From NCBI GenBank assembly GCA_012103325.1, contig WLWY01000013.1:1-64000 (forward strand): a stretch of DNA of 64,000 nt, given 5' to 3'. The notes below the pieces were generated by a model. It had not been told where the DNA came from and did not search any database. It was given only the letters and a program-made list of their open reading frames with translations. A program made the translations under genes and the position numbers. The DNA is from Alphaproteobacteria bacterium (GTDB lineage: Bacteria; Pseudomonadota; Alphaproteobacteria; UBA8366; GCA-2717185). Positions 45,050 through 54,013 of the stretch are shown one piece after another (within the stretch, counting starts at the first letter, position 1; every line of letters starts with the position of its first letter).

Positions 45050-45796
45050 TCATTCACGTCCGCGGGAGCTCGGCGGACGCGTTTGCATCATTTCCGAGAG
45101 GGACCGCCGCGCCTGACCGTCCGAGTCGAAGTTCTCCGCCGATAGCCATTCTTCGAGACGCGCCTTTACGTCCGGCCATTCGTCGTCGAGGATCGAATAC
45201 CAGGCCGTATCCCGGTTCAGTCCCTTGAAGATCAGGTGATTGTAAAAGGTCCCTTCGTAGCGGAAGCCGAGCCGCCGCGCCGCGCCGCGGGACTTTGCGT
45301 TCAGCGCGTTGCAGCGCCATTGCATGCGGCGGTAGCGCAAATCCGTCATGGCGTAGTCGAGCATCAGATACATCGCTTCGGTGGCGGCACGGGTGCGCTG
45401 CAGAGCAGGGCCGAACCAGATGTAGCCGATTTCAATGACGCCGTTGCCGGGGTGGATATCCATGAAGCTGGCCTGCCCGCTCGCCGGCCCGTTGGGCAGG
45501 GGCCGCAGGGCGTGGAAGATCCGGTCCTGACTGCCGGCGCAGGCACGGACATGCGCGGTATAGGCCTCAAGATCCGGCCACGGGCCTTCCGGCAGATAGG
45601 TCCAGATCGCACGTCCGGCGTCGGTCGTATGCGACGCTTCGTAGAGATCGTCGGCATGAACTGCCGGGTCCATAGGCTCCAGCCTGATCTCCGTGCCCTC
45701 CAGGGCGGTGCGGGCGGGGACGAGTCCGGAAGGGAGGGGATTGACGGTTCCACCGTTCAACGGGCGCGGAAAAAGCTGTTCGGTCTCGTCGTTCAT
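45050..45796 (-). CDS. GNAT acetyltransferase, RimJ/RimL type
   Basis: 248 residues. The RimL-type GNAT fold spans residues ~30-200: RLEPMDPAVHADDLYEA, the GYIWFGPALQRTRAATEA motif A segment, MQWRCNALNAKSRGAARRLG and FRYEGTFYNHLI. It transfers acetyl from acetyl-CoA to an amino group; the target is not known. GAGAGG lies before the ATG at 45796. It is divergent from the SDR gene at 45956 with a 160-bp gap. Confidence 0.85.
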   Translation of the reverse strand: MNDETEQLFPRPLNGGTVNPLPSGLVPARTALEGTEIRLEPMDPAVHADDLYEASHTTDAGRAIWTYLPEGPWPDLEAYTAHVRACAGSQDRIFHALRPLPNGPASGQASFMDIHPGNGVIEIGYIWFGPALQRTRAATEAMYLMLDYAMTDLRYRRMQWRCNALNAKSRGAARRLGFRYEGTFYNHLIFKGLNRDTAWYSILDDEWPDVKARLEEWLSAENFDSDGQARRSLSEMMQTRPPSSRGRE

Positions 45797-45955
45797 ACGG
45801 TCCTCTCTGCAGGCTGAATTAGGCGGACCAATCTCGAAGCAAAGCGGTCTCTTGAAAAGAGCCAATCCATAATTCCGACATGGTCCATTACGGTGCTTGC
45901 ACAGCAGCCTCGCACTTGCGACGGTGCCCACCAAGAGAAACGAGGGAGCAACATC

Positions 45956-46732
45956 ATGCAATCGATTGAAGGCAAGGTCGCCTGGGTTACCGGCGCGGGA
46001 ACGGGGATCGGACGGGGCGGCGCCGTTGCGCTAGCAGGCGCCGGGGCAAAGATCGTGCTATCCGGCCGCCGTGTGCCGGAGCTGGAGGCGACGCAGAAGA
46101 GAATAGCGGACGCCGGCGGCGAGGCGGTCGTCGAACCTGTCGACATCAGCGATGCGGACGCCGTGAAATCGGTTGCGGCGAAAATCAAGGACCGGTTCGG
46201 CCAGCTGGACATCCTCGTCAACAGCGCTGGCCTCAACGTGCCCAAACGCCGCTGGAGGGATGTCGAGGCGGCGGACTGGCATGTCGTCGTCGACGTCGAC
46301 CTGAACGGAGCGTTCTATTGCTCGCACGCTGCCTTGCAGATCATGCGCGAACAGCGTGACGGCCTCATCATCAATATCTCCTCGATGGCGGGGAAGTATG
46401 TCGGGACGGTCTCGGGCGCTGCGTATACGGCGGCGAAGCACGGTGTGAATGCGATGAGCGAGAGCATCAATCTGGAGAACTGCCATCTTGGTATCCGCGC
46501 GTGTGCGATCTGCCCCGGCGAGGTGGAAACGGAAATTCTCGACAAGCGGCCGATCCCGCCGACGGAAGAAGACCGCGCCCGCATGATCAAGGAAGCCGAC
46601 ATGGGCGATACGATCCTGTTCGTCGCCCAAATGCCGAACTATGTCTGCATCAACGAGTTGCTGATCACGCCGACCTGGAACCGCACGTACATTGGCGGCA
46701 GCGCCGACCGCGCGATTCCCCGCGACGATTAG
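45956..46732 (+). CDS. Short-chain dehydrogenase/reductase (SDR)
   Basis: 258 residues. The NAD(P) loop is WVTGAGTGIGRGGAVALAG (residues 10-28). NSAG is in ILVNSAGLN. The catalytic set is Ser of NISSMAG and Tyr-x3-Lys of AYTAAKHGV, and CPGEVETEIL follows. GAGGGAG seven bases before the ATG at 45956 sets the start. It lies 17 bases upstream of an LLM flavoenzyme, so the two are probably one operon. Confidence 0.87.
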   Translation: MQSIEGKVAWVTGAGTGIGRGGAVALAGAGAKIVLSGRRVPELEATQKRIADAGGEAVVEPVDISDADAVKSVAAKIKDRFGQLDILVNSAGLNVPKRRWRDVEAADWHVVVDVDLNGAFYCSHAALQIMREQRDGLIINISSMAGKYVGTVSGAAYTAAKHGVNAMSESINLENCHLGIRACAICPGEVETEILDKRPIPPTEEDRARMIKEADMGDTILFVAQMPNYVCINELLITPTWNRTYIGGSADRAIPRDD

Positions 46733-46749
46733 AAGAAGGGGGCTCGCTC

Positions 46750-47604
46750 ATGGAAGTTGGTATCGTTCTGCCCGGATCGGCGAAAACGCCGCCGGATCTG
46801 ATTATCGAAGCGGCGAAGGCGGTCGAGGAACGCGGCTTTCACGCGATCTGGGCGCCGGAGCATGTGGTGTTCTTTCCGGAGTATGAGTCCCGCTACCCCT
46901 ATGCCGAAGACGGCAAGCTGCGCGGGTTCGATGGCGGCATGATCGAACCGTGGACGCTGCTGTCCTTCGTTGCCGCGCACACCAAGCGGGTGCGGCTGGG
47001 CTCCTCCGTCTGCCTGATCCCGCAGCGCAATCCGGTCTACACGGCCAAGCAGATCGCCGATCTCGACTATCTGTCCGGCGGCCGCGTCGACGTCGGCGTC
47101 GGGGTGGGCTGGCTGCGCGAAGAGTTCGAGGCGCTTCAGGTGCCCTTCGAACGGCGCGGCGCACGGACCCGCGACTACCTGCGTGTCATGCAGGCGCTGT
47201 GGACCGAAGAATTGGCGTCCTACGAAGGCGAGTTCTACAGCTTGCCGCCCTGTACGCAGAACCCGAAACCGGCGCAGAATCCGCATCCGCCCTTCATCTT
47301 CGGCGGCGAGAGCGAACCGGCCCTTCGTCGGGTCGCCGATTTCGGCGGCGGTTGGATGGGCGCGAGCCTGATGCCCGAAGACATGCCGGAAAAACTCGCC
47401 CGGCTCGATACGCTCTTGGAGGAGCGCGGACGGACGCGTAAGGACATCAAGCTGCACGTCCTGCCGAACCAAGCGCCGAAGGCGGACCTGTTTCCCCGTT
47501 ACGAGGAACTCGGCGTCGAGCAGGTAATCCACCTCGTGCCGCTGAAGCACATCGACGACGTGCAGTCGCGGCTGGATCGGATGGCGCAGATGGCGTTTGG
47601 ATAG
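46750..47604 (+). CDS. LLM-class (F420-type) flavoenzyme
   Basis: 284 residues. Typical segments are FHAIWAPEHVVF near the N-terminus, LSGGRVDVGVGVGWLREEFE, PPFIFGGESEPALRRVADFG and GWMGASLMPEDM. It belongs to the luciferase-like family that includes F420-dependent N5,N10-methylene-H4MPT reductase-like enzymes and FMN monooxygenases. AAGGGG lies 10 bases before the ATG at 46750. It is the second LLM enzyme in this region and is coupled to the SDR upstream. Confidence 0.85.
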   Translation: MEVGIVLPGSAKTPPDLIIEAAKAVEERGFHAIWAPEHVVFFPEYESRYPYAEDGKLRGFDGGMIEPWTLLSFVAAHTKRVRLGSSVCLIPQRNPVYTAKQIADLDYLSGGRVDVGVGVGWLREEFEALQVPFERRGARTRDYLRVMQALWTEELASYEGEFYSLPPCTQNPKPAQNPHPPFIFGGESEPALRRVADFGGGWMGASLMPEDMPEKLARLDTLLEERGRTRKDIKLHVLPNQAPKADLFPRYEELGVEQVIHLVPLKHIDDVQSRLDRMAQMAFG

Positions 47605-47660
47605 GATTGGTGAGCCGCCGTCCCATCGCATTTCCATCGACATCCAATCTTCCCAAACTT

Positions 47661-47772
47661 GTCATCCTTGACAAGCGGCGTAGCCGCGCAGATCGAGGAT
47701 CCATGTCGATGCCGGGCGCGGTTGCACCTTGGATCCCGGCTCGGCGGCGCGATGCGCCTTGTCCGGGATGAC
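47661..47772. repeat. Variant GTCATCC-type repeat
   Basis: 112 bp with inverted ends (GTCATCCTTGACAAG, CTTGTCCGGGATGAC). It is related to the other copies but diverged, and lies between convergent genes. Confidence 0.6.
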
Positions 47773-47832
47773 AGTATTTGTTTTGCGATAAACGCGGTTA
47801 GGGTGTGTGCGGCTGCGTGCGCCGTAGAGGCT

Positions 47833-48729
47833 TTAACTCTCCGCCCGCTCCGCATTCTTCACAATCGCGTCCGCAATCGCCGGCACCGCGCCGTCGGGAT
47901 AGTCGTGGCCCATGCCGTCGATCACCAGCATCTCCGCGCCCGGAATCGATTGCTGCACATCTTCCGCGCAGCCGAGTGCGACCAGCGGGTCTTCGCGGCC
48001 GTGGATGACGATGGTCGGCGCCGAAATTTCGCTGAGCCGCGCAGCCCGACCGTCGCCCGATGCGATGCTGGCGAGTAGTTGGCGGCTGTTGCCCGCCGGA
48101 TAGAAGGACCGGTGGTATAGCCGTCCCGCGCGTTCGCGCAGCACAGCTTCGTCGCGCGGGAAACCGGGGCTGCCGATCAGGTGGGAGTTCGCGACGGCTT
48201 CGTCCATCGCACCCTCACGGGTGCCGGACGGGTTGCGCGGTTTTGCCAGCCACTCCGCGACGGCGCCTTGCGGCCGTGGCAGGCCGCGGCGGCCCGAGGT
48301 CGCCATGATCGAAGCCATCGTCGCGATCTTTTCCGGATGCCGGATCGCCAAAGTCTGCGCAATGGCGCCGCCGTTGGAACTGCCGACGATGTGGGCTTTG
48401 TCGATGCCGAGAGCGTCGAGCAAGCCCGCCGCGTCGTCCGCCATATCTTCAAGCGTGTACGGTGCCGCGACTTTCTCCTTAGCGCGGGCTTGGGTGAAGG
48501 CGGCCTTGATATCGGCCGGCCCCCAATCGTCATGCTTCGTCGAGAGGCCGATATCCCGGTTATCATAGGCAATGACGCGGAAGCCGCGTTCGACCAGCGC
48601 GTCGACGAAGGTTTCCGTCCAGCTTGGAATCTGAACACCCAGCCCGCCGACGAGCAGCAGCGGCGCGCCGTTCTTCGGTCCTTTCAGTTCGTATTCCAGT
48701 TCGACGCCGTTCGTTGCGGCTTTAGGCAT
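47833..48729 (-). CDS. Alpha/beta hydrolase
   Basis: 298 residues of the alpha/beta-hydrolase fold. Oxyanion region LLLVGGLGVQIPSW, nucleophile elbow VGSSNGGAIAQ (Ser in G-S-S-N-G), Asp in IVIHGREDPLVAL and His in GMGHDYPDG. It is closest to the aclacinomycin-methylesterase/dienelactone-type hydrolases and may cleave an ester, lactone or C-C bond. The start at 48729 begins with MPKAATNGVELEYE. It is followed upstream by an isocitrate lyase-type gene on the same strand. Confidence 0.86.
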   Translation of the reverse strand: MPKAATNGVELEYELKGPKNGAPLLLVGGLGVQIPSWTETFVDALVERGFRVIAYDNRDIGLSTKHDDWGPADIKAAFTQARAKEKVAAPYTLEDMADDAAGLLDALGIDKAHIVGSSNGGAIAQTLAIRHPEKIATMASIMATSGRRGLPRPQGAVAEWLAKPRNPSGTREGAMDEAVANSHLIGSPGFPRDEAVLRERAGRLYHRSFYPAGNSRQLLASIASGDGRAARLSEISAPTIVIHGREDPLVALGCAEDVQQSIPGAEMLVIDGMGHDYPDGAVPAIADAIVKNAERAES

Positions 48730-48752
48730 GATGTTTCCTTCGGTGCTGTCGT

Positions 48753-49658
48753 TTATTCCGCCGCGTTTCGGCGGCGCGCCAGATAATCGCGGGTGGTTTG
48801 CAGATAGGACTCTTCCTGATCGCGCAGCTCCGGCAGGCCGACCAGGGCCGTATAGGCGTCGAAATCGACCATGCCGGGTTGCGCGGCCTTGGTCGTGCCG
48901 TCCTTCTTTAGCGTCGCGTACATGCTCTGCAGCGCCTTGGTGACGGTAAAAACACTGGCGACGGGCCAGACGGCCGCCGCGTACCCGACCGCTTGCAGCT
49001 CGTTCGCAGTCAGCAGGGGCGAGCCGCCGAAATCCACCATGTTGGCGAAATGCGGGGCGTCGATTTCCGCGCAGACGCGGCGCATCGCCTCGACCGTCGG
49101 CGGCGCCTCGACGAAAATCATGTCAGCGCCGATTTCGGCCGCCATCTGTCCGCGCAGGATCGCCTCGTCGATCCCGATCACGCCGAGCGCGTCGGTCCGC
49201 GCCATGATCGTGAAATCCGGGTCGCGCCGCGCATCCAGCGCCGCTTTCAGCTTGCCGAGGAACTCTTCGACGGGAACGACGTCCTTGCCCGGCGTGTGCC
49301 CGCAGCGTTTCGGAAAAATCTGATCCTCGATGAACAGCCCGGAAACCCCGGCACGCTCGAAGTCGCGCACGGTGCGCCGCACATTGGTAACGTTGCCGAA
49401 CCCGGTATCGGCATCGACGAAGACGGGGATATCGACCGCATCGCAAATCCGCGCATAGTGGTCGGCCATTTCACTGGCGGAAAGCTGTGAGCTGTCAGGC
49501 TGACCTAGCAGAGCGCCCGTGGCCGCGAACCCAGCGGCAGTTACCGCGTCGAATCCAGCATTCTCTGCGATGCGGGCACTAAGCGCATCGTGTACGCCCG
49601 GCATCATCAGGAGTTCGGGCGCTTCGATCAATTGTTTGAACCGCGTCGTCGTTCGCAT
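48753..49658 (-). CDS. Isocitrate lyase/PEP mutase-family lyase
   Basis: 301 residues. The family loop KRCGH is in QIFPKRCGHTPGKD (about residue 119). The metal-binding VFVDADTGFGN is upstream and IMARTDALG downstream. KRCGH with this length suits 2-methylisocitrate lyase, dimethylmalate lyase or carboxy-PEP mutase-like enzymes rather than true isocitrate lyase. It should cleave or rearrange a C-C bond of a 2-hydroxy or 2,3-disubstituted succinate-type acid. It is in a run with the hydrolase and hotdog hydratase on the same strand. Confidence 0.85.
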   Translation of the reverse strand: MRTTTRFKQLIEAPELLMMPGVHDALSARIAENAGFDAVTAAGFAATGALLGQPDSSQLSASEMADHYARICDAVDIPVFVDADTGFGNVTNVRRTVRDFERAGVSGLFIEDQIFPKRCGHTPGKDVVPVEEFLGKLKAALDARRDPDFTIMARTDALGVIGIDEAILRGQMAAEIGADMIFVEAPPTVEAMRRVCAEIDAPHFANMVDFGGSPLLTANELQAVGYAAAVWPVASVFTVTKALQSMYATLKKDGTTKAAQPGMVDFDAYTALVGLPELRDQEESYLQTTRDYLARRRNAAE

Positions 49659-49692
49659 TGTCGATTACCTCTGGTTTGATCCGCGGACGTAC

Positions 49693-50553
49693 TTATCCGA
49701 ACGTCGCGGTGGCCGCCATGGCAATCGTGCCCTGTGGCGTGACCGCCCACAATTCGCAGCCTTTGTTGTCGTTCGTCGGTCGGCCGACGACCTCGAAGGG
49801 ATCGTTGTCGAACAGGGGTGCTCGGGCACGCATGTGGTAGCTCGTGAGATCGCGGCCGCCGCTGTTGTCACGGGCCAAATCCAGCAGGCATTGCGAGGAA
49901 TAGGGGCCATGCACGACCAGGCCCGGATAGCCTTCGATCTCCATCGCGTAGGGGCGGTCGTAATGGATACGGTGCGGATTGAAGGTCAGCGCCGAATATC
50001 GGAAGAGGGAAACCGGGCCCGCCGTGATGCGCCGCTTCCAGGGCGTATCGGCGGGCGGGGCTTCGCGCTTCGGCACGCCGCTCTTCTCGCCCGGCTTGAC
50101 CTCCTCGCGGAAGACGCCGGCGGCCTCTTCTTCCATCGCGAGTCCGTTGGGGCCGTAGATCCGCGAGACGATGGTGGTGAAGATGAGCGCGCCGGTGCTG
50201 CCCTCGCGCAACTGGATGTCGGCCAGCTCGGTCTCCCGCCGCAGGGCCTCGCCGACCCGGATCGGGCGGTGAAACACATGTTTCGTGCCGGCGAACATGC
50301 GCCGCGGGAAGGGCATTTTCGGCAGGACATCGCTGTCCATCGGCAGCCCGTCTTCGCCCAGCCGGTCCGGCGGCGAGGCCGGCAGGAAGTAGCAGCGGTG
50401 CCAGCCCGGCGCGATGGGCTCGCCAGCACCGGGCGCCTTTTCGTCGCGCCCGAAGGTGACGATCATGCCCTTGAGGGGCGCTGCCGTTGCAACGTCTTCC
50501 TCCACGGTCTTGGTGCCGATATGCGCCTGCAGCGCTGCGATGTCGACAGTCAT
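49693..50553 (-). CDS. Hotdog-fold acyl-CoA hydratase (FAS1-like dehydratase/MaoC-type)
   Basis: 286 residues, two hotdog domains. The N-terminal half is the FAS1-like dehydratase domain (WHRCYFLPASPPDRLGEDG, FPRRMFAGTKHVFH). The C-terminal half has the hydratase motif FNPHRIHYDRPYA with Asp/His and GLVVHGPYSSQ. Such fused enzymes include mesaconyl-C4-CoA and itaconyl-CoA hydratases. With the neighbouring isocitrate lyase-like enzyme this suggests handling of branched C5 dicarboxylates; that is inference. The ATG at 50553 follows GGCAGGA on the minus strand. Confidence 0.82.
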   Translation of the reverse strand: MTVDIAALQAHIGTKTVEEDVATAAPLKGMIVTFGRDEKAPGAGEPIAPGWHRCYFLPASPPDRLGEDGLPMDSDVLPKMPFPRRMFAGTKHVFHRPIRVGEALRRETELADIQLREGSTGALIFTTIVSRIYGPNGLAMEEEAAGVFREEVKPGEKSGVPKREAPPADTPWKRRITAGPVSLFRYSALTFNPHRIHYDRPYAMEIEGYPGLVVHGPYSSQCLLDLARDNSGGRDLTSYHMRARAPLFDNDPFEVVGRPTNDNKGCELWAVTPQGTIAMAATATFG

Positions 50554-50647
50554 TCCTGCCTCCCGATTCCACAGATTCGATAATTGCTTATATGCTGGCA
50601 CAATCCATCTCGAACGCAAATCATCTCATCTCGAAGGGCAGGCACGC

Positions 50648-51670
50648 ATGGCGGATTCACCAATTCTCATCTGGGGCGCGGGCGCGATTGGCGGCGCCAT
50701 TGGCGCTTATCTCGCGCGGGCGGGGGAGGACGTGCTGTTCGTGGACCGGGCTGCAGATCACGTCGCGGCGATCAACGACACCGGCATGCGGATTACGGGA
50801 CCCGTCGACGAATTCACGACGCCAGCCCGTGCCGCGCTGCCGGAAGACGTCGAGGGGACGTTCGATACCGTCTTCCTGTGCGTTAAAGGCCAGGACACCG
50901 CCGGCGCGGTGGAAGCCTTGAAGCCGCATCTGGCGACGGACGGCTGCGTCGTTTCGGTACAGAACGGTCTCAACGAAACGGTGATCGCGGAGATGATCGG
51001 CGCCGAACGGACGGTCGGGGCGTTCATCAATTTCGGTGCCGACTACCACGGTCCCGGACATATCTTCTATGGCGGGCGCAGCGCCGTCGTCGTCGGCGAA
51101 ATCGACGGCACGATCACGCCCCGGTCGGAGCGTCTGCACGGGCTGCTCAAGATCTTCGAAGAAGACGCCATCCTGACCGACAACATTTGGGGCTACCTGT
51201 GGAGCAAGATGGGATACATCTCGCTGCTGTTCGCAACGGCGCTGGTCGACGCGACCATCGACGAGGTGATCGCCTCGAAGCCGCATCAGCCGTTGCACAC
51301 CGCATTGGCGCGCGAGGTCATGGCCGTTGCGGAAGCGAAGGGCTTGAAGCTACGCGGGTTCGACCCGTTCGAGCCGGATGGCTTTACTGCCGACGCGGAC
51401 CCGGCGGCGACGCAAGCGGCCTTCGATAAGATGGTGGATTACCGCAACCGGTCGGAGAAAAAGCATAGCGGCATGTGGCGCGATATCGCCGTTCGCCAGC
51501 GCAAGACGGAAGTGAACCATCTCCTCGTGCCGTTCGTCCGCGAAGCCGAGACTCTTGGCGTGCCGACGCCGCTCAACAAACGCATGATTGAGCTGGTCTA
51601 CGACATCGAGGAAGGCCGCCGGCAGCAAAGCTGGGAAACGTTGGACGTTCTTAAAGCCGAGATGGGCTGA
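50648..51670 (+). CDS. Ketopantoate reductase-family (PanE/ApbA-like) dehydrogenase
   Basis: 340 residues. The NADP loop ILIWGAGAIGGAIGAYLARA is at the N-terminus and CVKGQDT follows the first strand. The C-terminal helical domain is present. The region that holds the catalytic Asn in PanE (KxxxN..NPxxA) is KMGYISLLFATALVD here, without that Asn, so it is probably not a pantothenate enzyme. It is more likely to reduce or oxidise another 2-keto or 2-hydroxy acid. GAAGGGCAGG lies before the ATG at 50648. It is 30 bases upstream of a ThDP enzyme, suggesting one operon. Confidence 0.8.
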   Translation: MADSPILIWGAGAIGGAIGAYLARAGEDVLFVDRAADHVAAINDTGMRITGPVDEFTTPARAALPEDVEGTFDTVFLCVKGQDTAGAVEALKPHLATDGCVVSVQNGLNETVIAEMIGAERTVGAFINFGADYHGPGHIFYGGRSAVVVGEIDGTITPRSERLHGLLKIFEEDAILTDNIWGYLWSKMGYISLLFATALVDATIDEVIASKPHQPLHTALAREVMAVAEAKGLKLRGFDPFEPDGFTADADPAATQAAFDKMVDYRNRSEKKHSGMWRDIAVRQRKTEVNHLLVPFVREAETLGVPTPLNKRMIELVYDIEEGRRQQSWETLDVLKAEMG

Positions 51671-51700
51671 AACTATAAAATCTAGAAAAGGATCTTCAGA

Positions 51701-53362
51701 ATGACGAAACCTGCCGCCCATGTTCTGGCAGCCACCCTCGACGCCCACGGTGTCGACGTTGCCTATTGCGTTCCCGGCGAAAGCTATCTGCCACTGACCG
51801 ATGCGTTCCTCGATTTCCCGAACATGAAGCTGGTGGTCTGCCGTCACGAGGGCGGGGCGGGGTTGATGGCGGTGGCGCATGCGCGGCTGCGCAACGAGCC
51901 CGGTGTCTGCATCATCAGCCGTGGTCCGGGCGCTATGAATACGGCGATCGCACTGCACGTCGCCTATCACGATGCGGAGCCGGTGGTGTTTCTCGTTGGT
52001 CAAGCAGATCTCAACGAACTTGGCCGCATGACATTACAAGAAATGAATTATTCCAATATGTTCTCCGATACGGCTAAGATAGTAATTGAAGTCGTTGATC
52101 AAAGCCAGATCAGCGAATCCGTGGCGCGTGCGTTCCATGTGGCGCAGTCGGGAACGCCGGGTCCGGTCGTGGTCGTGCTGCCGGAAGACCTGTTGTATGG
52201 CGAAACCGACGCGGAAATTCTGGGGCCGCGCAAGCGGGCGGTGACCGCACCGTCACCCGACGATGCAGCACGCGCGCTCGAGATGCTACGCAGCGCCGAA
52301 CGGCCATTGGTCATCGCGGGTGGACGGCTGCACGGGCCTTCCGCGCTTGGCGATCTGACGGCCTTTGCGGAGACGTTCGATCTGCCGGTCTCGGTGTCGC
52401 AGCGGCGGTTCCATATCTTCGATAGCCGGCACCCGAACAGCGCCGGCCGGCTCGCCAATCGGGCCCCGGCGGAATTGCTGAATGTCATGCGCGAGTCCGA
52501 TCTGCTGCTGGTCATCGGGGAGCGTATCGGTCCGTCGATGAGCCAGGGCTATACCTTCCCGCGCGCGCCGATTCCCGACCAGCCGATGATCCATGTCTGG
52601 CCGGACCCGGTCGAGGTCGGGCGCGTCTATCAGCCGACGCTTGGGTTGGGCTGCGATCCGCATGAATTCATCAAGGCGATGCTCGCCGCTGGACCGGGAG
52701 CGTCGCCTTCGGGCCGCAAGGAATGGGTCCAGCGGTTGAACGGCGCGCACAAAACGGTGATGGAATGGAATCCGGTTTCGGCCAATGACGGGGTCGTCTT
52801 CGGCCATGTGACGGCGGCGATCAACAAGCACCTCACGTCTGACGCGGTGGTCACGACGGATGCGGGAAACTTTTCAAGCTGGCCCGCGCGGTTCCTGCAT
52901 ATGGGGCAGGAGAACCTGTTCATCGGCGCGACGGTGGGGGCGATGGGGCCCGGCGTGCCGTCGGGTGTGGCGGCAGGCCTGTCCTCGCCGGGGCGGCAGA
53001 TCGTCGTGTTTGTCGGCGATGGCGGGGTGATGATGACGGGCAACGAGCTGGCGACGGCGGTGCAGCACGGCGTACCGATCAAGATCTTCGTCGCCAATAA
53101 CAGTGCGTATGGCACCATCCGCATGCATCAGGCGAAGGCCTTCCCCGGCCGGGTTTCCGCTACCACGACGCTGCAGAACCCGGACTTCAAGGCCTGGGGG
53201 GAAGCGTTCGGGGCGAAGGGCTATCTCATTGAAACGGAGGGCGATGTGGAGCAGGTCGTCGCCGACGCGATGGCGCATGACGGGCCGGTTGTCGTCGAGA
53301 CGCGCATCAGCCTCAATCATATCTCCCCGGCGGCGCGGATCGACGAGATTGAATCGCGGTAG
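51701..53362 (+). CDS. ThDP-dependent enzyme, acetolactate-synthase/decarboxylase type
   Basis: 553 residues in three domains. The catalytic Glu is in VVCRHEGGAGLM (about residue 51). The central Rossmann domain has LEMLRSAERPLVIAGGRLHG. The C-terminal ThDP motif is FVGDGGVMMTGNELATAVQH with NNSAYG. These bind ThDP and Mg and act on 2-keto acids (decarboxylation, carboligation or C-C cleavage). The usual ALS FAD-binding residues could not be judged by eye. The start at 51701 follows AAAGGATCTTC. It is the last gene of the operon beginning with the PanE-like gene. Confidence 0.87.
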   Translation: MTKPAAHVLAATLDAHGVDVAYCVPGESYLPLTDAFLDFPNMKLVVCRHEGGAGLMAVAHARLRNEPGVCIISRGPGAMNTAIALHVAYHDAEPVVFLVGQADLNELGRMTLQEMNYSNMFSDTAKIVIEVVDQSQISESVARAFHVAQSGTPGPVVVVLPEDLLYGETDAEILGPRKRAVTAPSPDDAARALEMLRSAERPLVIAGGRLHGPSALGDLTAFAETFDLPVSVSQRRFHIFDSRHPNSAGRLANRAPAELLNVMRESDLLLVIGERIGPSMSQGYTFPRAPIPDQPMIHVWPDPVEVGRVYQPTLGLGCDPHEFIKAMLAAGPGASPSGRKEWVQRLNGAHKTVMEWNPVSANDGVVFGHVTAAINKHLTSDAVVTTDAGNFSSWPARFLHMGQENLFIGATVGAMGPGVPSGVAAGLSSPGRQIVVFVGDGGVMMTGNELATAVQHGVPIKIFVANNSAYGTIRMHQAKAFPGRVSATTTLQNPDFKAWGEAFGAKGYLIETEGDVEQVVADAMAHDGPVVVETRISLNHISPAARIDEIESR

Positions 53363-53744
53363 GCTCTTTCAGGTTCTGTAAACTCGATCAGGAGAGTCTG
53401 CCGCTGTACTCCGCGACAGTCAGTTTGTTCGATCCGTCCGTCACGACATTAAGAAACCGTCGTGTCGATTCTTTTTGAGCGGCATCCGATTCTGTTTCCT
53501 CAATCCGGTACTCTACAACTTCCTCAATCCAGCACTCTACAACCGGATCGATATATTCTCGTCCTTCGTTACATGCCTCTGCGCGCTGGGATATGCGGTT
53601 CCGCTTTTGGACCGTGCCGAAGGTAGAAGTGCTGGCGCTCGTTGCGAACATTGAACATATCCCTTTGTGATCGGTTCTCGTTTCTCAATACGAAGCGATG
53701 ATCGCAGCTTTTCGTTTCAGCAAAGTGTCTCGCTGCGCAGCAAA

Positions 53745-53760
53745 TTGTTTCAATTGTTTC
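53745..53760 (-). promoter_or_regulatory. GAAACAATTGAAACAA box 1
   Basis: TTGTTTCAATTGTTTC, reverse complement GAAACAATTGAAACAA. Two GAAACAA half-sites are spaced nine bases apart. The same sequence recurs at 54453-54468. Confidence 0.45.
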
Positions 53761-53875
53761 TCGAGCGGGAAGCACGCCCAAATCTCTCTGAAGTGAAGTG
53801 CAACAAGGGCGATACCATCTCGCGGTGCTTTTGAAACAGCTCGATCTTCGTCGCCCGGAATGAGCGTCAATCGAT

Positions 53876-53891
53876 GAAACAACTGAAACAA
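53876..53891 (+). promoter_or_regulatory. GAAACAACTGAAACAA box 2
   Basis: One base from box 1 and 3. It lies 123 bp upstream of the DUF1127 start, among A/T-rich bases that could hold its promoter. Confidence 0.45.
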
Positions 53892-54013
53892 CATAATCGG
53901 TTACGCGAAATCAGATTGAAAAGAAGAAATGAGAAAAAGGGGCATGCAACGTTCTTGCACAGGTGAGCCGCAGGAAGGTTGTCGGCTAAGACAACACAAA
54001 CGGAGTCATACTC

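Larger units (their letters stand above)
53363..54013. other. 650-bp gap with boxes and a 24-bp tandem duplication
   Basis: No recognised gene. It holds a two-copy 24-bp tandem repeat (53496-53519 and 53520-53543), two boxes of the GAAACAA type (53745-53760 and 53876-53891) and A/T-rich runs. Minus-strand frames of 70-90 codons exist but have no recognisable domain. The tandem repeat is in frame within one of them (53388-53651), encoding VVECWIEE-VVEYRIEE, so a small minus-strand gene is not excluded. Confidence 0.4.

Noticed and set aside
50648..51670. panE, ketopantoate reductase of vitamin B5 synthesis
   Set aside because: The expected catalytic Asn region is changed and the genomic context is catabolic, so I kept only the family name.
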